This document shows, piece by piece, positions 45,867-54,193 of a stretch of DNA of 57,645 nt. The stretch comes from Aphanocapsa lilacina HA4352-LM1 (GTDB lineage: Bacteria > Cyanobacteriota > Cyanobacteriia > Gloeobacterales > Gloeobacteraceae). Position 1 is the first letter of the stretch. Every line of letters begins with the position of its first letter. The DNA lies in the NCBI GenBank assembly GCA_019359725.1, contig JAHHGR010000023.1:1-57645 (forward strand), in the 5' to 3' direction. Position numbers and translations under genes: made by a program. The notes beneath the pieces were generated by a model. The model saw nothing but the letters and a program-made list of their open reading frames with translations, made no database searches and was not told where the DNA came from.

Positions 45867-46907
45867 ATGGCAAGGATTCTCAGGCTGGTCTCAGACAGTG
45901 CATTTGCAGGTGAATCGGTGCCTTTGTCACCAGCTGGCCCTCCCGAAGACGGAGAATTGCTGGACGCTTACTCGAACGCGGTGACCCGCGCCGCCGAGAC
46001 CGTGAGCCGCTCGGTGGTCAATATCGACGTGCGCAAAAGCACACAGGGACGCCGGGGTAACCAGCAGATGCGCGGCAACGGCTCGGGATTTTTGTTTACC
46101 CCCGACGGCTATATCCTTACCAACAGCCACGTCGTCCATGGGGCCGGCGAAGTGGAGGTGACGCTGCAGGACGGTCGGCGGATGGCGGCAACCCCTGTGG
46201 GCGACGACCCCGACAGTGACCTTGCCGTCATCCGCATCGACGGGGCCAACCTCTACCCTGTCAAATTGGGCGACTCCCAGAAAGTGCGCGTCGGCCAACT
46301 GGCCATCGCCATCGGCAGTCCCTACGGTTTTCAGTACACGGTGACCGCCGGGGTGGTGAGTGCCCTCGGCCGTTCGCTGCGCTCCGGCTCCGGGCGGCTC
46401 ATCGACAATATTGTCCAGACCGACGCCGCCCTCAACCCAGGCAACTCCGGCGGACCGCTGGTCAATTCGCGCGGCGAGGTGATCGGGGTGAATTCGGCGG
46501 TCATCCTGCCGGCACAGGGTATTTGCTTTGCCATTGCCGTCAACACCGCCAAATTCGTCGCAGGCCAACTCATCAACGGCGGGCGGGTGCGCCGCAGCTT
46601 CATCGGCGTGGGCGGGCAGACGGTGCCGCTGCCGCGCTTCGTGGTGCGCTTTCATAATCTCGCGGCCGAAAGCGGGGTGCTGGTGGTCTCCGTCGAGGCC
46701 GATAGCCCCGCTTCGCAGGCGGGTCTACGCGAAGGGGATGTGATTATTGAACTGGCCGGGCAGGCAGTATCGGATATCGACGCTTTGCACCGCGCCTTGA
46801 GTGACAAGCAAGTGGGGGTGCGTTCGTCGCTGACCGTCCTGCGGCGCAATGACAAGCTCAGCCTGGAGATTGTTCCGGCGGAGTCACCCGCAAAGGCTTC
46901 CCGGTAG
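45867..46907 (+). CDS. HtrA-type serine protease without signal or membrane anchor
   Basis: ATG 45867 has GGGGAG 7 bases upstream. The 346-residue protein has catalytic His in ILTNSHVVHG, Asp in DSDLAVIR and Ser in NPGNSGGPLV, with one PDZ domain at about residues 255-340. The N-terminus (ARILRLVSDSAFAGES) has no hydrophobic segment, in contrast to the HtrA at 36000-37187. It may be a cytoplasmic or peripheral S1C protease. About 300 bases upstream hold no other gene that I can support. Confidence 0.88.
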   Translation: MARILRLVSDSAFAGESVPLSPAGPPEDGELLDAYSNAVTRAAETVSRSVVNIDVRKSTQGRRGNQQMRGNGSGFLFTPDGYILTNSHVVHGAGEVEVTLQDGRRMAATPVGDDPDSDLAVIRIDGANLYPVKLGDSQKVRVGQLAIAIGSPYGFQYTVTAGVVSALGRSLRSGSGRLIDNIVQTDAALNPGNSGGPLVNSRGEVIGVNSAVILPAQGICFAIAVNTAKFVAGQLINGGRVRRSFIGVGGQTVPLPRFVVRFHNLAAESGVLVVSVEADSPASQAGLREGDVIIELAGQAVSDIDALHRALSDKQVGVRSSLTVLRRNDKLSLEIVPAESPAKASR

Positions 46908-46922
46908 TAAACCAAACAGCAA

Positions 46923-47156
46923 ATGTCCTACGACAATGTGTGCAAGTGGCCGGCTGAAAAAGATCCTGATGCCTTCGCCACTTGCGATAGGGACCGGCCA
47001 GCATCCGACGCCGGTTGCCGTCACTACGATGCGTTGGCGTGCCAAGGCCCGGTTGGCCCGCTTCTGCTCGGCGTTCAAGCTGCCCCTCGGCCGCTTTTGA
47101 TCGGCGTCTGGCTGTTGAGATGCTGGTAAGTCATTGGCAGATAGGAGAGTCACCAC
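46923..47156. pseudogene. Overlapping remnants of a DUF4351/Rpn-type gene and an IS5-type transposase
   Basis: On the + strand, a start resembling MSYDNVCKWPAEKDPDAFA matches the N-terminus of cyanobacterial DUF4351/Rpn-family putative transposases, then loses similarity. On the minus strand (about 47090-47020) LNAEQKRANRALARQRIVV resembles the central part of IS5-family DDE transposases, with no intact frame around it. Both appear to be scars of past mobile elements. The identification is by short motifs only. Confidence 0.35.
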
Positions 47157-47279
47157 CCTCCTTGTGACCTCTCCTCACCATTCATGCAAGAGGTCCAATG
47201 GTGCTCGCCTCGAAATGGGTCTGCTGTTCAGGTGCTGAAAAGCTCGCCAGCCGAAAGATTCAGAATTTTTGATCTTGAG

Positions 47280-47351
<72 letters not shown>

Positions 47352-47377
47352 CTTGGACCGTTTTGTCCGGCTATTCA

Positions 47378-48589
47378 TCATAGCGAACGCTCCGGGCTTT
47401 CGGAAAGAGCCGGGGGCAGCATGGCGCCCACGGTGCCCATGGCAGCTTCGACGGTCGCCTCCAATAGCCGCGGATCCACCTGTTTGTCTCCGGGCTGATG
47501 GTAGTTGGGATCTTGGCCCCGGTAGAAAAAGAGCACCGGCACCTTGGCCGCAGCAAAGGAGGCGTGATCGCTCGCATTGCTCGGGCGCATCTTCTCCACG
47601 GCGGGCACCGATTTTTCGGCAAGGGCGAGCAGTTCGGGGGTGCCGCCCACCAAGAGCTTTTCGTTCAGACCCACCATGTCGAAGTTGAGCATGCCGCGCA
47701 GTCCTTTGATCAAGGCCGCCGAAGCGGAGCGCACGAAATGACGGGAGCCTACCAGGCCCTCCTCTTCGGCGTCAAAATGCACGAACCAGGCGCGGCGGGC
47801 CAGGGGTGTGCCGGCCAGCCGTCGGGCGCTCTCCAGCAACACGGCGGAGCCGCTGGCGTTGTCGTTGGCCCCGGGCGCACCTTCGACCGAATCGTAGTGG
47901 GCTCCAAGCAACACCTGGGGCGTGCTCACTCCGGCCAGGCGGGCGATCACATTGCGGCCGGTGAGCGAGACAACTTCGGTGCGCACCTCCAGTTGGACGG
48001 GCCGAGAAAATTTGCCCGCAAGCAATGGGCGTCCCTGACTGCCCGAAAGGCCGAGCACCGGGATTTCGGTTTTGCCCCCCAGGGTGCCCATCAAAGGGCC
48101 GTCCTGGGAATTGACGACCACCAGGCCCACCGCCCCCGCCCGCGCCGCGTGGCGCGCTTTATCGAGAAACGGGATTTTGCCGCGGCGGACGATGGCGACG
48201 GCTCCTTTGACATCGACGCGGGTGAAGTCCTCCGGTTCCCCCACCCCCGGCACCACCACCGCGGCAGCAGCGGCACTCCCGGCCGGCGATCCGGACAGGG
48301 CGCGGCCCTTCAGCCGCTCGCCTTCGACCATTAGCGACGAACCGAGATCGTTGAATTTCTCGAAGGAAAAGGGCTGGATTGCGACTTCGTAGCCCGCCGC
48401 CCGGTACTGTTCGCTCAGGTAGGCGCTCGCCCGCTCGGCGGCGGGCGAGCCCGCCACCCGCGGCCCACCGGCCAGCAAAGCCTGCACATCGGCGCCGAGG
48501 CGTTCGGCGAGGGCAAAAACCGGTTGGGCAAAGACCAGCAAACTCATCGCCAGCGGCACAGCGCCACCGGCCCGCAAAGGTTGCACCAT
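47378..48589 (-). CDS. M28-family aminopeptidase/metallopeptidase, exported
   Basis: ATG 48589 ([20 protein letters not shown]) starts a signal peptide; upstream ATGs run into the ilvC promoter and are less likely. The 403-residue protein has a protease-associated domain in the middle ([20 protein letters not shown]), then the M28 catalytic domain with zinc ligands in [36 protein letters not shown] and the final His in YHQPGD. Such enzymes trim peptides in the periplasm or outside the cell. It is divergent from ilvC. Confidence 0.88.
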   Translation of the reverse strand: MVQPLRAGGAVPLAMSLLVFAQPVFALAERLGADVQALLAGGPRVAGSPAAERASAYLSEQYRAAGYEVAIQPFSFEKFNDLGSSLMVEGERLKGRALSGSPAGSAAAAAVVVPGVGEPEDFTRVDVKGAVAIVRRGKIPFLDKARHAARAGAVGLVVVNSQDGPLMGTLGGKTEIPVLGLSGSQGRPLLAGKFSRPVQLEVRTEVVSLTGRNVIARLAGVSTPQVLLGAHYDSVEGAPGANDNASGSAVLLESARRLAGTPLARRAWFVHFDAEEEGLVGSRHFVRSASAALIKGLRGMLNFDMVGLNEKLLVGGTPELLALAEKSVPAVEKMRPSNASDHASFAAAKVPVLFFYRGQDPNYHQPGDKQVDPRLLEATVEAAMGTVGAMLPPALSESPERSL

Positions 48590-48695
48590 AGAGAGCCATC
48601 GCAAGGGTAGGCTTTCCAGACGCGCCGTCGGCTCGCGCGTTCCTGACGGCTGGGGTAAGCTGTTATCCACCGTTTTGCTTGGGAGCATCCAGTTT

Positions 48696-49694
48696 ATGAC
48701 CAGGGCGCGCATGTACTACGACGAGGACGCCGATCTGTCGGTACTCAACAACAAGACGATCGCCATCGTCGGCTACGGATCCCAGGGCCATGCCCACGCC
48801 CTCAACCTCAAAGACTCGGGAATCGACGTGATCGTGGGTCTTTACGAAGGCTCCCGCTCCTGGGCGCGCGCCGAGAACGAAGGTCTGGCCGTCTACCCGA
48901 CCGCCGAGGCGGCGGCCAAGGCGGACCTGGTGATGATCCTGCTGCCTGACGAGGTGCAGCGCGACATCTACAACCGCGACATCGCCCCGCACCTGGGCAC
49001 AGGCAAAACCCTCGCCTTCGCCCACGGCTTCAATATTCATTTCTCCCAGATCGTCCCTTCCCAAGAGGTGGACGTGCTCATGGTCGCCCCCAAAGGTCCC
49101 GGCCACCTGGTGCGCCGCGTGTTCACCGAAGGCAAGGGGGTACCGTGTCTGTTTGCCGTCGAGCAGGATGCGAGCGGCCGGGCGCGCACCACGGCGATGG
49201 CCTACGCCCGGGCAATCGGCGGCACGCGGGCGGGCATTTTGGAGACCACCTTTCGAGAAGAAGCCGAGACGGACCTCTTCGGCGAGCAAACCGTGCTCTG
49301 CGGGGGGCTGACCGCCCTCATCAAGGCGGGCTTCGAGACGCTGGTGGAGGCGGGCTACCAGCCGGAACTGGCTTACTTCGAGTGCCTGCACGAGGTGAAG
49401 CTGATCGTCGATTTGATTGTCGAGGGGGGACTGGCCAAGATGCGCGACTCGATCTCCAACACGGCCGAATTCGGCGATTACACCCGCGGCCCGCGCATCG
49501 TCGATGAGCGCACCAAGGCTGAGATGAAAAAGATCCTAGCCGAAATCCAGAACGGCGAATTTGCCAAACAGTGGGTGCTGGACAGCCAGGCCAACTACGC
49601 GAGCTTCAAGGCGATGCGCCGCCGCGAAGCCGAACACCCGATCGAAGAGGTGGGGGCGGATCTGCGCAAGATGATGTCCTGGCTGCGCTCCTGA
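48696..49694 (+). CDS. ilvC: Ketol-acid reductoisomerase
   Basis: The start is ATG 48696 ([17 protein letters not shown]), matching the usual N-terminus, with GGGAG 10 bases upstream. The 332-residue class I enzyme has the NADPH-binding [13 protein letters not shown] and the catalytic acidic residues in [16 protein letters not shown] and [13 protein letters not shown]. It converts acetolactate or acetohydroxybutyrate to dihydroxy acids in valine, leucine and isoleucine synthesis. It stands alone here without other ilv genes. Confidence 0.97.
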   Translation: MTRARMYYDEDADLSVLNNKTIAIVGYGSQGHAHALNLKDSGIDVIVGLYEGSRSWARAENEGLAVYPTAEAAAKADLVMILLPDEVQRDIYNRDIAPHLGTGKTLAFAHGFNIHFSQIVPSQEVDVLMVAPKGPGHLVRRVFTEGKGVPCLFAVEQDASGRARTTAMAYARAIGGTRAGILETTFREEAETDLFGEQTVLCGGLTALIKAGFETLVEAGYQPELAYFECLHEVKLIVDLIVEGGLAKMRDSISNTAEFGDYTRGPRIVDERTKAEMKKILAEIQNGEFAKQWVLDSQANYASFKAMRRREAEHPIEEVGADLRKMMSWLRS

Positions 49695-49989
49695 ATGCGC
49701 TTGAGAGCGGGGCCGGCCGACTGAAAATCCCAGCGGACAACCGTCTCAATCCTGATAGCTGGTTTTGCACGACAGTCTGTGGGGCGAGAGGGGAAACCGA
49801 AGGGGGTTCCACCTCTCGCGCTCTCCTCCTCCCCGCGTTAGGGGGCTGCCAGCCCCCCAACACCCCCCGGACTTCACGGCGCGGTGGGCGGGGGAATTGG
49901 TGGGTGGGATGGGCTTACTCTTCCAGGGCCTGCACGACGCGTGTCGACTGTGGCATAGGGCTGGCTCTTCCTAACACCCAACACCTACC
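49695..49989. other. Intergenic region after ilvC with a GC-rich hairpin
   Basis: No gene is supported in these 295 bases. An 11-bp near-perfect hairpin (arms GTTAGGGGGCT and AGCCCCCCAAC) lies at 49837-49861. It may terminate ilvC transcripts and those of the convergent gene, although no T tract follows. Confidence 0.5.
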
Positions 49990-51060
49990 CTAAGGACTGC
50001 CGGTTCCAAAGAGCTTGATCGTATCGCTTTGGGAATTGACTGCCTCGATGGGTACCAGCGACTGTTTGCTGTTAAAGCGAAACAAATACAGCAGCAGTTG
50101 CTGGCTTCCCATCTTCAAGGTGACAAAGACGTTGATGCGGGTAAGCGGATTGCTCAGATCCGGTTTGTTGAGATTGAACTGGGCGATGCGCTCGGCCAGC
50201 ACCGAGGTGGATTTCTGGGTGGAGACACTCAGTTCGAGCGGTTTGCCCAGGGGTTGGCCGGTCGTCAGTTGGGTTTCGGTCGTGCCGGTGGCGGCAGGGG
50301 CAGGTTTCGAGGCAACGGCAGTCGGCACCGCCGGTAGGGGAGCGGTGTCGCCGAAGCGGTAGTTGCGGTAGGTAGTCCCAATGTCGATGGGGCCTGCGAA
50401 GGCGCGGCGGGTGAAGCCGACCGGTACCCAGAAATTCATTTTGATCTGCATGCGGGAGCGCTCCGGCAGCCAGTAGCGCTCGACAGGTTGAAAATCGACG
50501 GTGTAGTTGGCCGAGCCCCAGACGCCTGATAGGTACATCACTGCCCGCCGCGGTAGGGCGGTGGCGGCATCGAGCCACAGTTCGCGCAGGGGTCCGCCCG
50601 CGAGTGGCACAAGGCGCAGCCGCACCGCTTCGCCCGCGCCAAGCCGGTTCATCTCGACCGTCTCGACGCGGTAGGCTTCGGAGGTGGCACCCAGGTCTAC
50701 GATCGCATGGGGAGCCACCCGCTCGGGGCGCTCGATGTATTCGCTATAGAGCTTGAGGCGGTCGGACTGGGTGACCAGATTCAGCCGGTCGTGGGCGATC
50801 TTGTAGAACTGGTCGCCCTCGGTAAGATTCGCTTCCCAGCCGCCGTCCGCACGAAAGACAAACTCACCGGCGGTGATTCCCTCCTGCCACCCAAAAGTCT
50901 GAATTTGTTGCTCGAAGCGGCGTTCGGCAGGTGCTTCAAGCGTCTTCAGGGCCTTTTGGTATCGTTCAAGCCAATCCTGGGGCGGCTGGGACCAACCGGG
51001 TGCCTGTCCCGTCAACAACAGGGCCAGAACAAGCCACCAGCACCGAAAGGTGAACGGCAT
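49990..51060 (-). CDS. Exported protein with a LolA/MucB-like beta-rich domain
   Basis: The 356-residue product has a signal peptide (CWWLVLALLLTGQAPGWSQP). A beta-rich domain to about residue 240 reads like the LolA/MucB-type half-barrel, for example LREL-WLDAATALPRRAVMY and QPVERYWLPERSRMQIK. A Pro/Ala/Thr linker and a smaller C-terminal domain follow. Proteins of this fold bind lipid or lipoproteins in the periplasm, but the specific role is unknown and the fold assignment is tentative. Confidence 0.6.
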   Translation of the reverse strand: MPFTFRCWWLVLALLLTGQAPGWSQPPQDWLERYQKALKTLEAPAERRFEQQIQTFGWQEGITAGEFVFRADGGWEANLTEGDQFYKIAHDRLNLVTQSDRLKLYSEYIERPERVAPHAIVDLGATSEAYRVETVEMNRLGAGEAVRLRLVPLAGGPLRELWLDAATALPRRAVMYLSGVWGSANYTVDFQPVERYWLPERSRMQIKMNFWVPVGFTRRAFAGPIDIGTTYRNYRFGDTAPLPAVPTAVASKPAPAATGTTETQLTTGQPLGKPLELSVSTQKSTSVLAERIAQFNLNKPDLSNPLTRINVFVTLKMGSQQLLLYLFRFNSKQSLVPIEAVNSQSDTIKLFGTGSP

Positions 51061-51089
51061 GGGAAGTTCCGATACATTGAACCGGGCAA

Positions 51090-51739
51090 TTAGCGTGAGA
51101 CGATCGTGCCGCTGCCTGCGACTTTGCGATTGACGCGCCGGGGGTTGCCGCTGTAGAAAACATCGCCGCTGCCGGCGACGTTCGCATCGAGCGCATCGGC
51201 GGCAAATACCTGCAGTCGCCCGAGCCTGCGACGCTTACCGCCGCGGTGCGGGCGCGCAGTGCCGTGAGGTTGGCGTCGCCGGAGCCGGCCACATCCACCT
51301 GCAGCCGATCGACCGCGGAGAGCCCTTCGGCCGGGGCAACCACCACATAGCCGCTGCCGGCGATCGACACGCTGAAGCTGTCGTTGCGAATGCCGCTCAG
51401 GCGGGCGTCGCCGCTACCCAGGATCGCGATCGACTTGAGCTTCGGCACCCGGATGAGCGCGCGCGGCCCGCGCCCGCCGATGTTCATGCTGCCGCCGCGT
51501 GGGCCGCTAATCACCAGCGTCTCGCCGCTTACCTCAGTCACGATGCTCTCGATTACCCTCGGGACGCCTTCGAGGAGGACCACCGACTGGTTCGCACCCG
51601 CCCGCACATCAACATCGGTCGAACCGCGCACCTCGATGCGCACAAAAGCCGGCACATCGCGGGTGAACGTCTCGGCACAGACGGCGGGAGCTCCCGCCAT
51701 CACCAGCGCCGCCACTGCCAGAGCAAGTTTCGCCTCCAC
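51090..51739 (-). pseudogene. Exported DUF2807 (GIN-domain) protein with a single frameshift
   Basis: GTG 51739 has AGGAG 7 bases upstream and starts a signal peptide (KLALAVAALVMAGAPAVCAE). The beta-helix body has repeated 'GSGD' turns (AILGSGDARLSGI, VSIAGSGYVVV, DVAGSGDANLTALRA). At about 51215, after AVSVAGSGD, the frame is lost, but a neighbouring frame continues perfectly (QVFAADALDANVAGSGDVFY to a final VAGSGTIVSR and stop at 51090). One missing base, expected in a GTG codon, explains it. It could be a real mutation or a sequencing error. Confidence 0.75.
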
Positions 51740-51749
51740 CGGCTTTCTC

Positions 51750-51974
51750 CTATTCAATCGAGATCGACTGGGGACCTTTGTTATTGCCGTTGGTGCTGGT
51801 GAAACCGCCGCTGGGGGTACCGTAGCCCGTTTCGCTGCGGTTGAGCTGTTCGGTCAGCCAGCTTTTGACCGGGTCTTCCATCGGATTCATCCGAAATACA
51901 CCCGCCACAAAACCGCTCAAAAACCCCAGCGGCTGGTCGGTCAAAGAACGCACAATCGGGCTCAATTCATCCAT
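51750..51974 (-). CDS. Small conserved cyanobacterial protein, 74 residues
   Basis: From ATG 51974 the product reads MDELSPIVRSLTDQPLGFLS then GFVAGVFRMNPMEDPVKSWL, a pattern I know as strongly conserved in cyanobacteria but without an assigned function. A Gly/Asn/Ser-rich tail follows. It ends 10 bases before the GTG of the DUF2807 gene and may be co-transcribed with it. Confidence 0.65.
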   Translation of the reverse strand: MDELSPIVRSLTDQPLGFLSGFVAGVFRMNPMEDPVKSWLTEQLNRSETGYGTPSGGFTSTNGNNKGPQSISIE

Positions 51975-52031
51975 GGCCACCACCTTCTTTAACAAGACCA
52001 CTGCACAGTTCCATAGTATCCCCGGGCCGCG

Positions 52032-52328
52032 CTATTCCGCGCTCTTGCCGCTGCGTTCGAGGGCCTGCTTGAACCCGAGCACCACCAGAATGTTGGCCAC
52101 GGTGAGCAGCGATTCGGCCGTCCCGTGCAGCCAGTCGACATCGGCGAGCGATTGACCCAGGACAAACCGGCTATATAGTCCGGCGGGGATCGTCACCGCC
52201 ACGAAGACGAGGGTGCCGTAAAAACCATAGAGGGCCAGCTTTGGAAAGCGGCCCGAGCGGGTGGCAAACCACAAAAAAGCGAGGTACGGAAACAGCGAAG
52301 CGGCAAAAAGCGCCTGCTCAAATGCCAT
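52032..52328 (-). CDS. DUF3593-like membrane protein
   Basis: The 98-residue product has three predicted membrane helices and conserved blocks SLFPYLAFLWFATRS, LYGFYGTLVFVAVTIPAGLY and DVDWLHGTAESLLTVANILV, typical of a small family found in cyanobacteria and chloroplasts (DUF3593). Its ATG lies right after the rpsO stop, so the two are likely co-transcribed. Function unknown. Confidence 0.7.
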   Translation of the reverse strand: MAFEQALFAASLFPYLAFLWFATRSGRFPKLALYGFYGTLVFVAVTIPAGLYSRFVLGQSLADVDWLHGTAESLLTVANILVVLGFKQALERSGKSAE

Positions 52329-52329
52329 G

Positions 52330-52599
52330 CTAGCGGCGCAGGCCGAGGCGATCGACCAAGGCGCGGTAGCGGTCGGCTTCGTTGGCTGCCAGATAAGCCA
52401 ACAATTGCTTGCGTCGGCCGATGAGCTTGAGCAGGCCGCGCCGCGAGGAAAAATCTTTAGGGTGGCTGCGCAGGTGCTCGGTCAACTGGTTGATCCGATC
52501 GCTGAGCATTGCCACTTGCACCTCCGGCGAACCGGTGTCGGTTTCGTGGACCTGGTAGGTGCCAATCAATTCCTGCTTGCGATCTTGGGTCAGGGGCAT
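52330..52599 (-). CDS. rpsO: 30S ribosomal protein S15
   Basis: From ATG 52599 the product is 89 residues, the normal S15 length: MPLTQDRKQELIGTYQVHET, DTGSPEVQVAMLSDRINQLT, the conserved HPKDFSSRRGLLKLIGRRKQ, and the final YRALVDRLGLRR. S15 binds 16S rRNA early in 30S assembly. The open frame continues upstream for 58 codons but that part has no S15 homology. Confidence 0.97.
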   Translation of the reverse strand: MPLTQDRKQELIGTYQVHETDTGSPEVQVAMLSDRINQLTEHLRSHPKDFSSRRGLLKLIGRRKQLLAYLAANEADRYRALVDRLGLRR

Positions 52600-52879
52600 A
52601 GTGATTCCGAAAAATTCAAGTTTTCCTAGAGTACCACAGATTTGCTCGTCATCGTCGGTGTTCCAGCCCGCCAAGCGCACTTCTAAGTCGGGGTAGAGGC
52701 GCTCAGCAGCTGCCCCCTGGTAAGATCCAAACGCGGGTCGCCGCGTGTCCGGTGATGCAGACGACAGCGCCATAGGTAAGGCGTTGTTTTCTTCACGGAC
52801 TTTTCGTGCGGCCGGTCCGCATATTTTTCAGCATCCCGGCATCACCTTTCAGACCACCGCACGCGAACCCCCGCTTACC

Positions 52880-54193
52880 ATGGCCGACTCTACCCGCGAA
52901 TCCCACGCTCCCCAACGCACCGACCTCCCCCCGGTTTCCGAGCGCGAACGGCGCAACTGGGTGCCGATCGTCGTGAGCCTCGCGCTCATCGTACTGGGGA
53001 TTGTCCTGTTTCGGTTCTTTGCAGGGGACAAACCGGCGGAGTCGCCCGCAGCCCAGGGGGGACGCAAAGCGGTGCCGGCGGCCACAGCGGTAGCGACCCA
53101 AAAAGCAGTGCCGATCGCGATTGCCGCCATCGGCTCGGTTGAAGCCTACAACACTGTCGCCGTGCGCTCCCAGGTCGAAGGTACCCTCACCCGTGTCGCC
53201 TTCGAGCAGGGCCAGTACGTCCAGAAAGGTGCTCTGCTCTTTACGGTTGACGCCCGTCCGAACGCGGCGGCCTTTGCCCAGGCCGAGGCGCAACTGAGCC
53301 GCGACCAGGCAGGGGTCGCCCAGGCGGAAGCGGCGGTGGCGCGCGACGGCGCCCAGTTGCGCACCGCCCAGACCCAGGTGCAGCGCTACCGGTCGCTGGT
53401 GGCCCAGGGGGCGGTCTCCCAGGAGCAGTTCGACCAGGTGCAGACCAACGCCGAGGCCCTCGCCGCAACCGTGCGCGCGAGCGAAGCGGCCGTGGCCAAC
53501 GCCCGCTCGGTGGTACGCGCGAGCCGTGCCGCTGTCGAGAGCGCCCGCGTCCAGTTGGGCTACACCGAGATTCGTGCCCCGATTGCCGGACGCACCGGCA
53601 GCCTCGCGGTCTATGCCGGCAACCTGGTGCGCGCCAACGACACTACACCGCTGGTGGTGATCAATCGGGTGAGCCCGATCTATGTGAGCTTTACGGTCCC
53701 TGAGCGGGAACTGCCCGCTATCAAGCGCTACCAGGCCCAGGCCCGCCTCAAAGTCGTCGCCGTGCCGCCCAGCGGAGCCGGTCGCGCCGTGGCGGGGTAC
53801 TTGAGCTTTATCGACAACGCCGTCGACAGCACCACAGGAACCATTCGCCTGCGCGGCACGTTCGAGAACCAGGACAACTACCTGGTTCCCGGCCAGTTCA
53901 TGAACGTCGCACTGACCCTCACCACCCAGCCGAACGCGGTGGTGGTGCCCACCCAGGCGGTACAGACCGGTCAGCAGGGCACCTACGTCTATGTAGTCAA
54001 GCCCGACCGGACGGTGGACCTGCGGGTGGTGACGAGCAGCCGCACCGTGGGCGGCGACGCGCTCATCGAGCGGGGAGTCGCGCCCGGGGAGACCGTCGTC
54101 ACCGACGGCCAGCTGCAACTGAAGCCGGGCGACACAATCAAAGCCAGGTCTGCCGCCTCTACCCCGTCCACCACCCAGGAGCCGCGTCCGTGA
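52880..54193 (+). CDS. RND efflux periplasmic adaptor (membrane fusion protein)
   Basis: From ATG 52880 the product is 437 residues. One N-terminal membrane anchor (VPIVVSLALIVLGIVLFRFF) is followed by a lipoyl-like half (NTVAVRSQVEGTLTRVAFEQ), a long coiled-coil hairpin at about residues 145-260 with Ala/Gln-rich heptads, and a beta-barrel (GNLVRANDTTPLVVINRVSP). It couples an RND pump to an outer-membrane channel; no tolC-like gene is in this window. Its last four bases overlap the permease start (GTGA). Confidence 0.92.
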   Translation: MADSTRESHAPQRTDLPPVSERERRNWVPIVVSLALIVLGIVLFRFFAGDKPAESPAAQGGRKAVPAATAVATQKAVPIAIAAIGSVEAYNTVAVRSQVEGTLTRVAFEQGQYVQKGALLFTVDARPNAAAFAQAEAQLSRDQAGVAQAEAAVARDGAQLRTAQTQVQRYRSLVAQGAVSQEQFDQVQTNAEALAATVRASEAAVANARSVVRASRAAVESARVQLGYTEIRAPIAGRTGSLAVYAGNLVRANDTTPLVVINRVSPIYVSFTVPERELPAIKRYQAQARLKVVAVPPSGAGRAVAGYLSFIDNAVDSTTGTIRLRGTFENQDNYLVPGQFMNVALTLTTQPNAVVVPTQAVQTGQQGTYVYVVKPDRTVDLRVVTSSRTVGGDALIERGVAPGETVVTDGQLQLKPGDTIKARSAASTPSTTQEPRP

